Shown here in pieces: positions 43,753 to 54,867 of a DNA stretch of 64,000 bases (its first letter is position 1; each line of letters begins with the position of its first letter). The position numbers were made by a program, and so were the translations under genes. This DNA comes from Paraburkholderia aspalathi (lineage in GTDB: Bacteria > Pseudomonadota > Gammaproteobacteria > Burkholderiales > Burkholderiaceae), in assembly GCF_900116445.1 (NCBI RefSeq), contig NZ_FPBH01000004.1, forward strand, positions 62,001 through 126,000. Direction: 5' to 3'. The notes under the pieces are model-generated. The model ran no database searches. It saw only the letters and a program-made list of their open reading frames with translations, and was not told the DNA's origin.

Positions 43753-45954
43753 TCATGGTTTCCAGCGATACATCATTACTTTGCCGCGGGCGTCTTCTTC
43801 GACGAACACGAGGTACTCGCCGTTGCTGCGCTTCGCGGCGCTGATGCCGTTGGGTACGTCGACCCAGCCCGACGCGCTGCCCACTTCCGGACCCGGACGG
43901 ATCACACCGATCTCCTTGCCGCTGTCCTTGTCCCACACGTGCACCGCGCCGACCGGTTCCACGCCGAAGATGTATTGCCCTTCGACGGTTAGGCCGATGA
44001 TCGTGGCGATGGGTTTGGTCTGCGTGGTCCACGGCAGCGTGATCGAATAGCGCTGCACCGGATTGCCGCTCGACCATTTGTCGTAGCGCACCAGCACGCG
44101 GCCCACTTCCTTCCAGAAGCCGCGATCCACCGACGTATCGGGCGTATAGCCAGTCACGTACATCGTGTCGGTCTCGGGCTCATAGATCGCGCGATGCAGT
44201 TCGGTGAACGGCTGCGGCACCGGATACTGCGTCAGGTTCGAATACGAGTAGATGGCGTTGCCCTTCCCATCGAGTCCACCGAAACGGAAGCGATAAATGC
44301 CCTTGTTATCGCGGGTGCGCCAGATGTCGCCGGCGCTGTCGACCCACCAGCCCCAGCCGCCCGCGAGCTTCGTGCCGCTTGTGTTGAGCGTGAATTCGTC
44401 CGTGTTGAACTTGCCGTCGCCGTTCACGTCGCGCCAGATCCAGTCGCCGCCCGGCGGCGCATTCGGCACCTTGGAGACCGCGCGCTCACGCCCGGCGATG
44501 AAGCCCGAAGGAATCGCAGTCTCGCCGTCGTGCTGCGGGTCGAAACGATAGATCTTCAGGTGATCCGCGTACATGTCGGTTAAGTACAGGAACGTGCGGC
44601 CCTTGAGCTTGCGAGCGATCGGCAAGCCGGGATATTGGTCGGTGTGAAAGACCGGGTCGTCGGGATACTTGAAGCGGTTCGACAGAAAGCCCGCGTATTT
44701 CCAGTCCTGCCCCGCAGGCTTCGAGAGATCGAGTTCGAAACGCTTGTTGCCCGTATAGACGCTGTCCGGACGCGACGGATCGATCCACGCGCCGTCGACG
44801 AATAACAATCCTTGCACCTGCCAGTTCTGTTTGCCGTCCGGCGCGTAACTCTCGAGCGTGGCGCCGAGGCCCGCGCCGATCGGGTCGTAACGCGGACCGA
44901 TGCCGTTGGTCGACACATAGACGTTGCCGCGTGCATCCACGCCCACACCGGTCAAACCATTGAAGCGCTGCGGCCCCGGCTTGCCGGGCGTACCGCTGAA
45001 AATGCCGCCGCGTTCACCGAGCGAGCCCGACTCGGCATAACGGCCGTTGTTCTTGCTGAAAAACAGCACCTGTTGGCGCGGGCCGTTGTCCGCGATCAGA
45101 ACGCGGCCTTGTGCATCCAAAGCGATATCGACCGCCACCGTATCGGCGGGCAACGTGAACGTTTCGTCGATGCGCTTGCCCGCGGCGGTGTAGTGCTCCA
45201 CCTGCGGCGTCTTATCGTTGCGCGTGCCGGTCAAAACCCAGAGCGTGCCGTCAGGCGCTAACGCGATACGGCCCGGCTCATGCACGGTCCAGGTTGTTTT
45301 CTGCTGCATCGATTCCGCGTCATACACCTCGATGCGATCGCGCGCGGTGTTCGCCGCGTAAAGCGTCGTGTCATTCGCTGCCAAACCGCCGATTTCGGCA
45401 CTCGTGCCGGTCGGCACTTCGTTCATCATCAGAAAGCCCGCTGCCAGTTGCGCATGCGGGTCGGCGCTTTTCGCGGCCGGCTGGAACGGCGCGGCGCGCT
45501 TCGGATCGGCGATCTGCCTGCGCGAAATGCCGAACCATTGCTTACCCTTCTCCGGCCACACGCCCTGCTCGACCAGACGTCCTTTCTCGTTGCCAACCTG
45601 GATCGCCACAAAGGCGTACTTCCGATTCACCGCGATCGCGCTGCCGCCAGCGTTGCCCCAACCATGCGTGCCGCCCGCGAAGCCGAGCATCTTGCCGTTC
45701 TGGTAGACACTCGCTTCGGCGCCGCTTTCGTCCCACGGCGCGTTCGTATAGACCTTGCCGTCGGGCGCGACCGCGATGGCGGTGATGTTGATCTGCGTCC
45801 ACGTGCCATCGCCGAAACCGAAGGTGTTGCCGATCCAGGAGTTTTTCGCGTTCAAGGCGGTTTCCGCGGATGCCGTGAAGCTGACCGATGCCGCCGTCAT
45901 TCCGGCCGCATAGGCAAACACAGCAAACCAGGTTTTGAACGTGAAACGGGCCAA
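43753..45954 (-). CDS. secreted NHL-repeat/beta-propeller protein of the exopolysaccharide locus
   Basis: A 733-residue exported protein that I cannot name. A TTG start at 45954 is chosen because GGAGGA lies seven bases upstream and it begins a clean signal peptide (ARFTFKTWFAVFAYAAG to ASA|ET). The mature part has repeated beta-propeller strands (AIAVAPDGKVYTNA, GRIALAPDGTLWVLTG, VDIALDAQGRVLIADNG, VGVDARGNVYVSTNG), typical of NHL/SMP-30-like propellers. Near residue 510 lies a Ca2+-binding-like DVNGDGKFNTDE loop. It is first in a transcript with Wzx and the double glycosyltransferase. A periplasmic polysaccharide-binding or -modifying role is inferred only from context; no catalytic residues are assigned. 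Confidence 0.8.
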   Translation of the reverse strand: MARFTFKTWFAVFAYAAGMTAASVSFTASAETALNAKNSWIGNTFGFGDGTWTQINITAIAVAPDGKVYTNAPWDESGAEASVYQNGKMLGFAGGTHGWGNAGGSAIAVNRKYAFVAIQVGNEKGRLVEQGVWPEKGKQWFGISRRQIADPKRAAPFQPAAKSADPHAQLAAGFLMMNEVPTGTSAEIGGLAANDTTLYAANTARDRIEVYDAESMQQKTTWTVHEPGRIALAPDGTLWVLTGTRNDKTPQVEHYTAAGKRIDETFTLPADTVAVDIALDAQGRVLIADNGPRQQVLFFSKNNGRYAESGSLGERGGIFSGTPGKPGPQRFNGLTGVGVDARGNVYVSTNGIGPRYDPIGAGLGATLESYAPDGKQNWQVQGLLFVDGAWIDPSRPDSVYTGNKRFELDLSKPAGQDWKYAGFLSNRFKYPDDPVFHTDQYPGLPIARKLKGRTFLYLTDMYADHLKIYRFDPQHDGETAIPSGFIAGRERAVSKVPNAPPGGDWIWRDVNGDGKFNTDEFTLNTSGTKLAGGWGWWVDSAGDIWRTRDNKGIYRFRFGGLDGKGNAIYSYSNLTQYPVPQPFTELHRAIYEPETDTMYVTGYTPDTSVDRGFWKEVGRVLVRYDKWSSGNPVQRYSITLPWTTQTKPIATIIGLTVEGQYIFGVEPVGAVHVWDKDSGKEIGVIRPGPEVGSASGWVDVPNGISAAKRSNGEYLVFVEEDARGKVMMYRWKP

Positions 45955-46625
45955 AGTTATTCCTCCAATCAGGGCCGTGCCGCGATGGGGTAAAAACCCG
46001 CGCGGATGCAAAATCCAATGAGATGACAGCTGGGGCCGCTAGAAGCGACGCAAGAACACGAGACTGATTCCCGCAAGACACGACGTATAAGAAGGGGCGT
46101 TGAGCGCAGATTCGCCGCAGCCCGAACCCGGTCGAATACGAGCGCTCGGCGCGTGACGCACGCGCCATCCCCGGCCCCCGTCCACACGGCTCACATTACG
46201 CGGAAAGAATGCCGCGACGAAAATCGAAAATAATTCAAAAATATTCGACGCTTTAAGCGTCGTGAAAGAAAATGATTTAAAAATCGATTAAATGAAAATG
46301 GCCGTGCACGGCGGGGTCCCGCGGCGCCTTGGCGCCCCATCCTTACCGATGCCGCCTGACTCCGGCTGCACTTCTTACGGATTACGACAGCCACAAGACA
46401 CAAGCATAAAAATCTATTGCGAATGGATAACGAAACACCCTGTTGCAATCTGATTCATTTATCCATTTCATTCCCGTTTTTTCATCAATTTATTTTCCCT
46501 AGAATCGAATGCACTTCCGTTGCGATGCGAAGCGAGCGCGCTCTTGCCCTCAAGCCCTGTTCCTGACTTGAGACGACTCGCGCGATCCTTCGCCCGGCCC
46601 ATCCGCTTCACACCATGGACGGTTC
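45955..46625. other. 671-bp A+T-rich divergent regulatory region
   Basis: Between the NHL-repeat gene and the acyltransferase gene. It contains A/T-rich tracts (46200-46300 and 46390-46510) and a 17-bp perfect inverted repeat CGACGCTTTAAGCGTCG at 46246-46262, plus GGCGCCTTGGCGCC at 46323-46336. No convincing gene is present; a frame at 46191-46448 lacks a ribosome-binding site. Promoters for both directions must lie here. Confidence 0.6.
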
Positions 46626-47710
46626 ATGACTGCTAGCGCACTGCCCTTAGCGCCTTCTCACTCTCGCCGCATCCTGCAGCTCGACGGCTTGCGCGCCATC
46701 GCCGTGCTCGCGGTATTCGCCCAGCACGCCTTGAAAGCGCCGCTGTGGATGGGCGTCGATCTGTTTTTTGTTTTGAGCGGTTTCCTGATTACCGGCATCC
46801 TGCTCGAGCGCAAGGCGCGCCAGCAGTCGTATTTCGGCTATTTCTATGCACGCCGGGCGCGGCGCATCCTGCCGCCTTATCTGCTGCTGATGGTGGTGTC
46901 GTCGATTCTGTTCGGCATCGGCTGGGCGCAGCACTGGCAGTGGTATGCGTTCTTCGCGACCAATATTGGCGACGCGCTCAATCAAAGCGGTCACGACAGC
47001 CTGAATGTGCTGTGGTCGCTGGCGGTCGAAGAGCAGTTCTATATTTTCTGGCCGTTCGTGATCCTGTTGCTGCCCGAGCGCGTGCTCGGCTACGTGGCGG
47101 CTGCGTTGATCGTGCTGGTGCCGGTGCTGCGCGCGGTCGCCACGCCCTGGTTCGATTCGTTCTGGCCGATCTACTACCTGACGCCGTTCCGCATGGACCT
47201 GCTGGCCGCCGGCGCATTGCTCGCCGTCGCCGTACGGCGCGACCGCAACGCACTCGAGCCGTTCAAGGGCCTAGCCGTGCTCGGCTTTTTAGCCGCGCTC
47301 GCGGTGCTGGCATGGCTGCATCTGCACTATCCGCGGTTCCGGGCGGCCAATACGCCGCTATCGAATGCCGCGCTCTACAGCGTTTCATTGGTGCTTTGTA
47401 CTTCGGTCGTGGTCATCGCCCTGCAAAGCAAGGGCATCGTCAAGCGGCTGCTGTGCAACCCCGTGCTGGTCTATATCGGCACGATCAGCTACACGATCTA
47501 TCTGATTCACCTGAGCGTGCTGTACACGCTGTGGCCGCTGCATCTGAACCGCTATCTGACCGCGGCGCTGGCACTCGCGATCACCCTCGCCTACGCCAGC
47601 ATCACGTGGTTCGCGTTCGAAAAACGTTTGATCTTCGGCTCGGCAGGCAAAGCGCATGCACCCGCCGGCAGCGTGTCGGGGGGCGCATCGCGAGCGCCGC
47701 AAAGCCGCGC

Positions 47711-47714
<4 letters not shown>
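46626..47714 (+). CDS. bceO: OafA/YrhL-type membrane acyltransferase (exopolysaccharide)
   Basis: A 362-residue inner-membrane acyltransferase-3 protein. The first helix has RRILQLDGLRAIAVLAVFAQH with the catalytic His, followed by GVDLFFVLSGFLITGILL, GYFYARRARRILPPYLLL and WSLAVEEQFYIFWPF, all family hallmarks. The C-terminal helix IGTISYTIYLIHLSVLYT is also typical. Its stop overlaps the start of the SGNH hydrolase gene (ATGA). In many bacteria AT3 membrane domains act with an SGNH domain; here the two are separate but coupled. The letter is assigned by order in the cepacian cluster. Confidence 0.88.
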
Positions 47715-49541
<1,827 letters not shown>

Positions 49542-49550
49542 TACTGTCCT

Positions 49551-49620
49551 GAGTGACGGCTGCGCGAGCGGCCGTCACTCCATGAAAAAAGGCCTGGTCG
49601 CAATGATTCAGGCCTTTTTT
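49551..49620. terminator. two hairpins, the second a bidirectional terminator
   Basis: Hairpin 1 is GAGTGACGGC/GCCGTCACTC (49551-49560 with 49571-49580). Hairpin 2 is AAAAAAGGCCTG/CAGGCCTTTTTT (49585-49596 with 49609-49620), with U-runs on both strands. The second ends the gmd transcript on the plus strand and the bceK-containing operon on the minus strand. Confidence 0.92.
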
Positions 49621-49639
49621 CTATTGCGTCATGAAGCCT

Positions 49640-50806
49640 TCAATGCACGCCACCCGCCGCGATCGCCTCGCTATACACCGACGCCACACGCTTCGCGATC
49701 ACCGAATTGTCGAAGTTCTCGCGCGCATAGCGGCGGCAGGCATCGGCATCCGGCAACTTCAGTGAACCGTTCAACGCGCCTGCCAGGCCTTCCGCAATCG
49801 CCTTCGCACCCGTTTCCGGCAACACCAGATTCGGCGACAGACCCGCCACCGCTTCCGGCAAACCGCCCACCGGCGTCACCAGCACGGGCGTGCCGGAAGC
49901 CAGCGATTCAACGGTAATCAGCCCGAACCCTTCGAGCGCCACAGTCGGCACCACGCTGATATTCGCCGCACGGTACAACGCGGCCAGATGCTGATCGGGC
50001 ACGAAGCCCAGCAGCTTCACGTTGTCCTCGAGGCCCGCTTCGGTGATACGCGCCTGCAATTCGCCTTCGAGCCGCCCCTTGCCCGCGATCAGCAACAGCA
50101 CATCGGGCTCAGTGCGCTTGAGCAGCTTCACCGCATCGATCAGATCCTCAAGACCCATGCGGCGCACCAGACGCCGCACGGCCAGCACGATCGGCCGGTC
50201 CTGCGGCAGTTGCAGCTTCAGTCGCGCTTCGGCCGGCGTGATCGGCAGATTGAACTGCTCGACATCCACGCAGCCCGGCACCACGCGCACGCGGTCCGGC
50301 GCGATGCGATAGCGCGAAGTCAGAATCTTGCCGAACGCTTCCGACAACACGATCAACCGCGACGAACGCGCATACACCGATTGCTCCAGATAACGCTTCG
50401 CACGTTGACCGAGCGAATCGGCGCCTTCGACGTGACTCTCGTCGGCCCACGGTCCCTGGAAATGCGACACCTGCGGAATGCCACGCGTCACATCGAGACC
50501 CGGAAACGTGTACAGCGCGAAGTGCGACGAAATCACATCGGGACGCGAGGTGCTGATCTCCTGGCGCAGCGCGCGGCGTGCCGCCATCAGGCGCAGCGGC
50601 AACGATTGCGCGGCGGAGCCGAAACCGTTGATCGCGCCACCGGTGTCCGCGGCCACTTTGGGTGAGCCGGCCACCACGCCGCGCACCGCGACGCCCGCGC
50701 CCGGCAATGCGCCGACCAGCGAGTAATACATGCGGTCGAGACCGCCCGCGCGTTCCGGAAACCAGTGCATCCCGATCTGCAGCGATTTGATTGATCTTGA
50801 GGTCAT
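49640..50806 (-). CDS. bceK: GT4-family glycosyltransferase
   Basis: A 388-residue cytosolic glycosyltransferase of the GT-B fold. It begins SLQIGMHWFPERAGGLDRMYYSLVGAL with the Gly-rich acceptor loop and has LAVRRLVRRMGLEDLIDAVKLL and the donor-binding ALEGFGLITVESLASGTPVLVTPVGGLPE (ExFGxxxxE pattern). It is last in the long minus-strand operon, overlapping bceJ by four bases (ATGA). It adds one sugar of the repeat unit; donor not certain (GDP-Man, GDP-Rha or UDP-sugar). Confidence 0.9.
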   Translation of the reverse strand: MTSRSIKSLQIGMHWFPERAGGLDRMYYSLVGALPGAGVAVRGVVAGSPKVAADTGGAINGFGSAAQSLPLRLMAARRALRQEISTSRPDVISSHFALYTFPGLDVTRGIPQVSHFQGPWADESHVEGADSLGQRAKRYLEQSVYARSSRLIVLSEAFGKILTSRYRIAPDRVRVVPGCVDVEQFNLPITPAEARLKLQLPQDRPIVLAVRRLVRRMGLEDLIDAVKLLKRTEPDVLLLIAGKGRLEGELQARITEAGLEDNVKLLGFVPDQHLAALYRAANISVVPTVALEGFGLITVESLASGTPVLVTPVGGLPEAVAGLSPNLVLPETGAKAIAEGLAGALNGSLKLPDADACRRYARENFDNSVIAKRVASVYSEAIAAGGVH

Positions 50807-52062
50807 AGTTGTTGTCCCTGAGCGTTCTGAGCGTTGTGGTGGATTGTCTGCCCGGCCAGCGTGTTCAGCGTCAGCGCGTCGGTCTTGGCGACCACTGCGG
50901 CTTCCGCTTCGCTGCGTCGGCGGTCCTTCTGCTGCCCCGCCAGTTGCCGGTACAGCGCGATGTATTGCTCGGCCATCCGCGCCCAGCCAAAGCCGGTCGC
51001 AAGTTCGTTGGCGGCGACGCCCATCGCGCGGCGTGCGTCGTCGTTGTCAGCAAGACGTGCGACAGCGCCCGCCAATGCCTTGGGATCGTCCGGGTCGTCG
51101 AGCACGATGCCGCATTCCGGCGTGATGATTTCCGCACCGCCCGCCGTGCGCGCCGTGACCACCGGCAGGCCCGCGGCCATCGCTTCGAGCAGCGACAGGC
51201 TCATCGCCTCGTAACGCGACGGGAACACGAACGCGTCGACCGAATGCATCAGCACCGGCATTTCTTTGACCAGCCCGAGGAAATGCACGCGATGCGCAAT
51301 GCCGAGCGCCTTCGCCTGTTCCGGATACGGGCTGCCCGGCAGAAAACCGGCCACTGCGATCTGCACGTGTTCGGGCAGATGCTTGAGCGCCTGCAACACC
51401 GTGCCGAGGTTCTTGCGCGGCGTGCGCAAGTCGCCGACGAACAGCAGCAGGAACGCGTCCGCCGGCAAGCCGAACTTCGCGCGGTCGCCCGTGGCGGCCG
51501 CGAAGCCTTGCGTATCGACGCCGTTGTAGATCACGTCGACCCGGTTATCAGGCGTCAAGCCGATCGCGCGAATTTCATCGGCGACCTTCTGCGACACCGC
51601 CGTGATCACCTTCGAGCGCCGGTAAGCCCAGCGTTCGAGCAACGCGTTGCAGCGCGTATAGACCGACTGATACGCGGACCACACACCCTTCGTGAGGCCG
51701 AACGGGTAGTACTTGCTGCCGAACCAGCCGCTATGCACGAAGTGCGAGGTGTTGACATCGGCAGGCGCCCACGTAATGAAGCCGTTCACGTGCAGCACGT
51801 CGAATTCGCGGCGATGCGCGCGCAGCCACATCGCGCTTTTGAAGGCGAACACCTGCTGGCGCAGCAGATTGGTGGGCCACCAGCGGCCGATCTTCATCGG
51901 CACCCAGCGTACATTCGGATGCGCGAGCAAATCCGGCGCAACGTGCGACGCAACCAGCGTCACACCGATGTTTTCCTCGAGGGCGGCGCGCGCAATCTCG
52001 TGGTTGACGCGCCCCTGGCCGTCGTTATGGCGCACGACGTGCGTGACAATGGCGACTCTCAA
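50803..52062 (-). CDS. bceJ: GT4-family glycosyltransferase
   Basis: A 419-residue GT-B glycosyltransferase. It opens VAIVTHVVRHNDGQGRVNHEI, and has LLFVGDLRTPRKNLGTVLQAL and FVFPSRYEAMSLSLLEAMAAGLPVVTA. The start is a TTG overlapping the bceI stop (TTGA) with a GGAGG site upstream. The C-terminal ~40 residues are a hydrophilic, Gln/Ala-rich tail beyond the GT domain. It transfers one sugar to the growing lipid-linked unit in the cytosol. Confidence 0.9.
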   Translation of the reverse strand: MRVAIVTHVVRHNDGQGRVNHEIARAALEENIGVTLVASHVAPDLLAHPNVRWVPMKIGRWWPTNLLRQQVFAFKSAMWLRAHRREFDVLHVNGFITWAPADVNTSHFVHSGWFGSKYYPFGLTKGVWSAYQSVYTRCNALLERWAYRRSKVITAVSQKVADEIRAIGLTPDNRVDVIYNGVDTQGFAAATGDRAKFGLPADAFLLLFVGDLRTPRKNLGTVLQALKHLPEHVQIAVAGFLPGSPYPEQAKALGIAHRVHFLGLVKEMPVLMHSVDAFVFPSRYEAMSLSLLEAMAAGLPVVTARTAGGAEIITPECGIVLDDPDDPKALAGAVARLADNDDARRAMGVAANELATGFGWARMAEQYIALYRQLAGQQKDRRRSEAEAAVVAKTDALTLNTLAGQTIHHNAQNAQGQQL

Positions 52063-53519
52063 TCAGTGCCTCCGTGGAAAAGTAGCGTGCGTCTGCGGTT
52101 CATCTTTTCGTAGTGCACCGCGGATAGGATCGAAAAAACACTCATGAAAAGCAGCAGGCCGCCGGTGCCGACCAGCGAATTGGTGAACACCAGCATCGCG
52201 AAAGTCGCGAGACTGAGACTCAGGCAGGCGGACACGAATTTGTCGTTGCGCAGCTTGAACGACGCGAGCGCCGCGCGCACCACCAGCCACACGATGCCGG
52301 ACATGTAGAGCAAGGTGCCGGGCCAGCCCAGCACGAACGGAATGTTCATCACGCCGCTGTCGAAGTTGCCGTACTGGCCGAGTTGGCCGCCGTCGTTCGA
52401 GAGCTTGGTCGAGGTACCGGTCGCGCCCATGCCTTCGCCGGAGACGTCGGTAAAGGCCGTCTTCGCAAAGGTCGCGTAGAACTCGTTACGCGCGGCGTAA
52501 CTCTGGTCGTCGCTCAGGTTGACGAGCGTGTTCAGGCGCGCCTGCATCCGCTCGGCCACCGGGCCGACCGTAAGCAGCGGCACGCAAAGACCGGCAAGCA
52601 GCACCGCACTCGCCACGATCCGCACGCGCACCTTGTTGTTCGCCTTGACCAGCTGAATCAGGAGCGCGATCACCCAGCCGCCCCACGTCGAACGCACGAG
52701 GCTCAGCGCGAAAGCGAAGAAGCCCAGCGCCGCCGCAACCCAGCGCACGCGGTGCGTCGCCGCCATCACGTAGACCATCGCGCCCATCATCGCGAATGCG
52801 AACGGTCCCGACGAGTTCATCGTGCTGAACACGCGCACGCCCATCGGCACAGGATCGCCCTGCGAATTCATCTGCGAGCCGAGCATCCACAGCGCGTCCC
52901 ACGGCGGCATGATGAAGAACTGGATCAGGCCGTAGCCGCCCATCACCAGCATGCCCCAGATGAAGGTACTCACGATCGTGTCGCGATACTTCGGGTACTG
53001 GCGCGTGTGCGCCATGATGTGAAAGCCGATCAGGATCGGATAGAGCCAGTTCGCGAGGTCATAGGTCGCGGCGAGCGGCCCGCTCGACATCACACCGATC
53101 ATGAACGCGTAGGCGAGCCCCATCAGAACCAGCAGCACCGGCAAGCCGCGCCGCTGCGAAAGCAGCTTGTAGTAACGCAGCAGCGAGAGCGCACTGATCA
53201 TCGTCACCGCGAGCGGCGCGACCTGGATCAGGCTGGTCGGCGTGAACGAGCCTTTGGACCAGTCGGCAAGTCGCCGCACCTCCGGGCTCAGGAACCACAG
53301 CCACCACATGAAGCCGATGTAGCGCGCCGGGCTCTTGAAGTAGAGCCACAGGCCCGTCAGGATCGCGAGCACCGGGAAACCGAGCGTGAGCACCGTGCCC
53401 TGATGCGCGATGATCAACATCACGGTGATCAGCCACAGTAAGGCCTCCGGCAGCCACTCCTTGCGAGCGCCGGACAGTACCCGCTCCGCGTTATCGCCGC
53501 CTCGCGCAATCGTCGACAT
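52059..53519 (-). CDS. bceI: Wzy-type polysaccharide polymerase (O-antigen ligase-like)
   Basis: A 486-residue inner-membrane protein with about 12 hydrophobic segments and a long periplasmic loop near residues 330-400 (MQARLNTLVNLSDDQSYAAR, GEGMGATGTSTKL), the usual design of Wzy/WaaL proteins. It should join repeat units at the periplasmic face. The segment LSLVRSTWGGWVIALLIQL is like the O-antigen polymerase Pfam region. It overlaps bceJ by four bases and starts three bases after the bceH stop. Confidence 0.87.
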   Translation of the reverse strand: MSTIARGGDNAERVLSGARKEWLPEALLWLITVMLIIAHQGTVLTLGFPVLAILTGLWLYFKSPARYIGFMWWLWFLSPEVRRLADWSKGSFTPTSLIQVAPLAVTMISALSLLRYYKLLSQRRGLPVLLVLMGLAYAFMIGVMSSGPLAATYDLANWLYPILIGFHIMAHTRQYPKYRDTIVSTFIWGMLVMGGYGLIQFFIMPPWDALWMLGSQMNSQGDPVPMGVRVFSTMNSSGPFAFAMMGAMVYVMAATHRVRWVAAALGFFAFALSLVRSTWGGWVIALLIQLVKANNKVRVRIVASAVLLAGLCVPLLTVGPVAERMQARLNTLVNLSDDQSYAARNEFYATFAKTAFTDVSGEGMGATGTSTKLSNDGGQLGQYGNFDSGVMNIPFVLGWPGTLLYMSGIVWLVVRAALASFKLRNDKFVSACLSLSLATFAMLVFTNSLVGTGGLLLFMSVFSILSAVHYEKMNRRRTLLFHGGTD

Positions 53520-53522
53520 TGT

Positions 53523-54758
53523 TTAGAGGCCTCCGCGTGATTCGCGCGGGCCCGGGCGTTGGCCTTGCCCCTGGCTGCCCGCGCGAACTCGCGCCGGTTG
53601 GTTCACCGCGGTACGCGGCGCCTTTGCCACGGCATCGGCGTCGGCCGCAGCGGCCACAACACGTCCGCGCGACGCTGCGCGCGCCCGCAGCATCTCCTGC
53701 GTGATTCTCACGTGCTGCATCGCATAGTTCTGCGTGGTCAGATCGCGCGACAGCAAACCGGCGGCGGCCGCCTGTGCCTGGTGCAACGCATCCGCCGGCG
53801 AGGCGGCGAGCTGGTCCACCGCCTCACGCAACGCCTGCGGGTTGAACGGCGGGATGTAAGCCGCCTCGCCCGCCGGAAAGTAATCCTGCAACGCGCCGAC
53901 GTTGGTGACCACCATCGGCTTGCCGACCGCCGCCGCCTCCAGCATCACGGTGATCCCTGAGGCGTGCGAATTCGGCCGCAGCGGCACGACGATCACGTCG
54001 GCCCAGTCGTAGAGTTCGTGCTGCTTCTTGATGCCGGAGAACAAAGCGATCTCCACGTTCGGCGCGCGCAGCGAGGCGGGAATCCGCCGGCGTGTCGCAA
54101 GCTTCACCGTATAGCGCGCATCGTTGCCGAAGGCCTTGATGAGCGTTTCCCAATCGCGGTCGCGATCGTTGCCGATCGCCGCGATGCGGATCGGCGTATG
54201 CGGCGTCCATTCGGTCGGCGCCTTCACGGGAAAGTCCTGCGTGTTCAGGCCGTACAGGAGCGGCTTCGCGTCGCGATTGAAAAAGCGCTGGCACAGCTCG
54301 GCGTTTTCGCTGGCGAGCGTCGTCAGCTGGTCGGCGCGCGTCATCAGCTTGCGATAGAGCCAGCTGCGCAGAATTCCATAGGAAGGCCATTTATCGAGCA
54401 GCCACACGCTTTGCGCCAGCAGCAAGGGGCTCGCATTAGCGCCCGCCTTGCGGCCACTCAGCAGCAGCATCAGCGCGGCGGACAGCCATTCCTGCTCGGT
54501 ATGCGTCCAGATGACGTCCGAGCGCAGCATCTCGTCGCGGTTGCGCCACGTATGGATGAAGTCGAACCCGAACGCCGCCTTCAGCGCGCGGCGCAGCAAA
54601 CGCACCGGTTTGCTTTCGCGCGCGTCCTGCGAATAGGTCAGCCTGAACGCATCGGATTCGGCATGGTGATACCCGTACAGGCAGCCGATGTTGTCGCCGG
54701 GCCGGTAAAAGCGCGGGTCGGCGCCGTAAAACAGATGAACGTGAACTTTCGTACTCAT
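53523..54758 (-). CDS. bceH: GT-B family glycosyltransferase
   Basis: A 411-residue cytosolic glycosyltransferase. The start ATG at 54758 begins TKVHVHLFYGADPRFYRPGDNIG; the longer frame to 54923 is not used because it runs into the bceG coding strand. A GT1/GT4-like C-terminal domain is visible (RIAAIGNDRDRDWETLIKAF, PNSHASGITVMLEAAAVGKPMVVTNVG). The last 40 residues are an Arg/Gly/Gln-rich tail of low complexity. It probably adds mannose or another sugar; donor unknown. Confidence 0.87.
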   Translation of the reverse strand: MSTKVHVHLFYGADPRFYRPGDNIGCLYGYHHAESDAFRLTYSQDARESKPVRLLRRALKAAFGFDFIHTWRNRDEMLRSDVIWTHTEQEWLSAALMLLLSGRKAGANASPLLLAQSVWLLDKWPSYGILRSWLYRKLMTRADQLTTLASENAELCQRFFNRDAKPLLYGLNTQDFPVKAPTEWTPHTPIRIAAIGNDRDRDWETLIKAFGNDARYTVKLATRRRIPASLRAPNVEIALFSGIKKQHELYDWADVIVVPLRPNSHASGITVMLEAAAVGKPMVVTNVGALQDYFPAGEAAYIPPFNPQALREAVDQLAASPADALHQAQAAAAGLLSRDLTTQNYAMQHVRITQEMLRARAASRGRVVAAAADADAVAKAPRTAVNQPARVRAGSQGQGQRPGPRESRGGL

Positions 54759-54867
54759 GCAGACACTCCGCTCTGCCGGTGGAAAGGGGCATCGGCCTGC
54801 GCGAGCAGGCGCCAGTGCCGATGCACGAACGTGCAGGACGTTGGGGACACGTGAGCGCTCTGGAGCT

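Noticed and set aside
46191..46448. 85-codon minus-strand frame in the bceO/NHL gap
   Set aside because: No start signals, odd composition (FSFNRFLNHFLSRRLKRR), and it spans the inverted repeat and A/T tracts typical of regulatory DNA.
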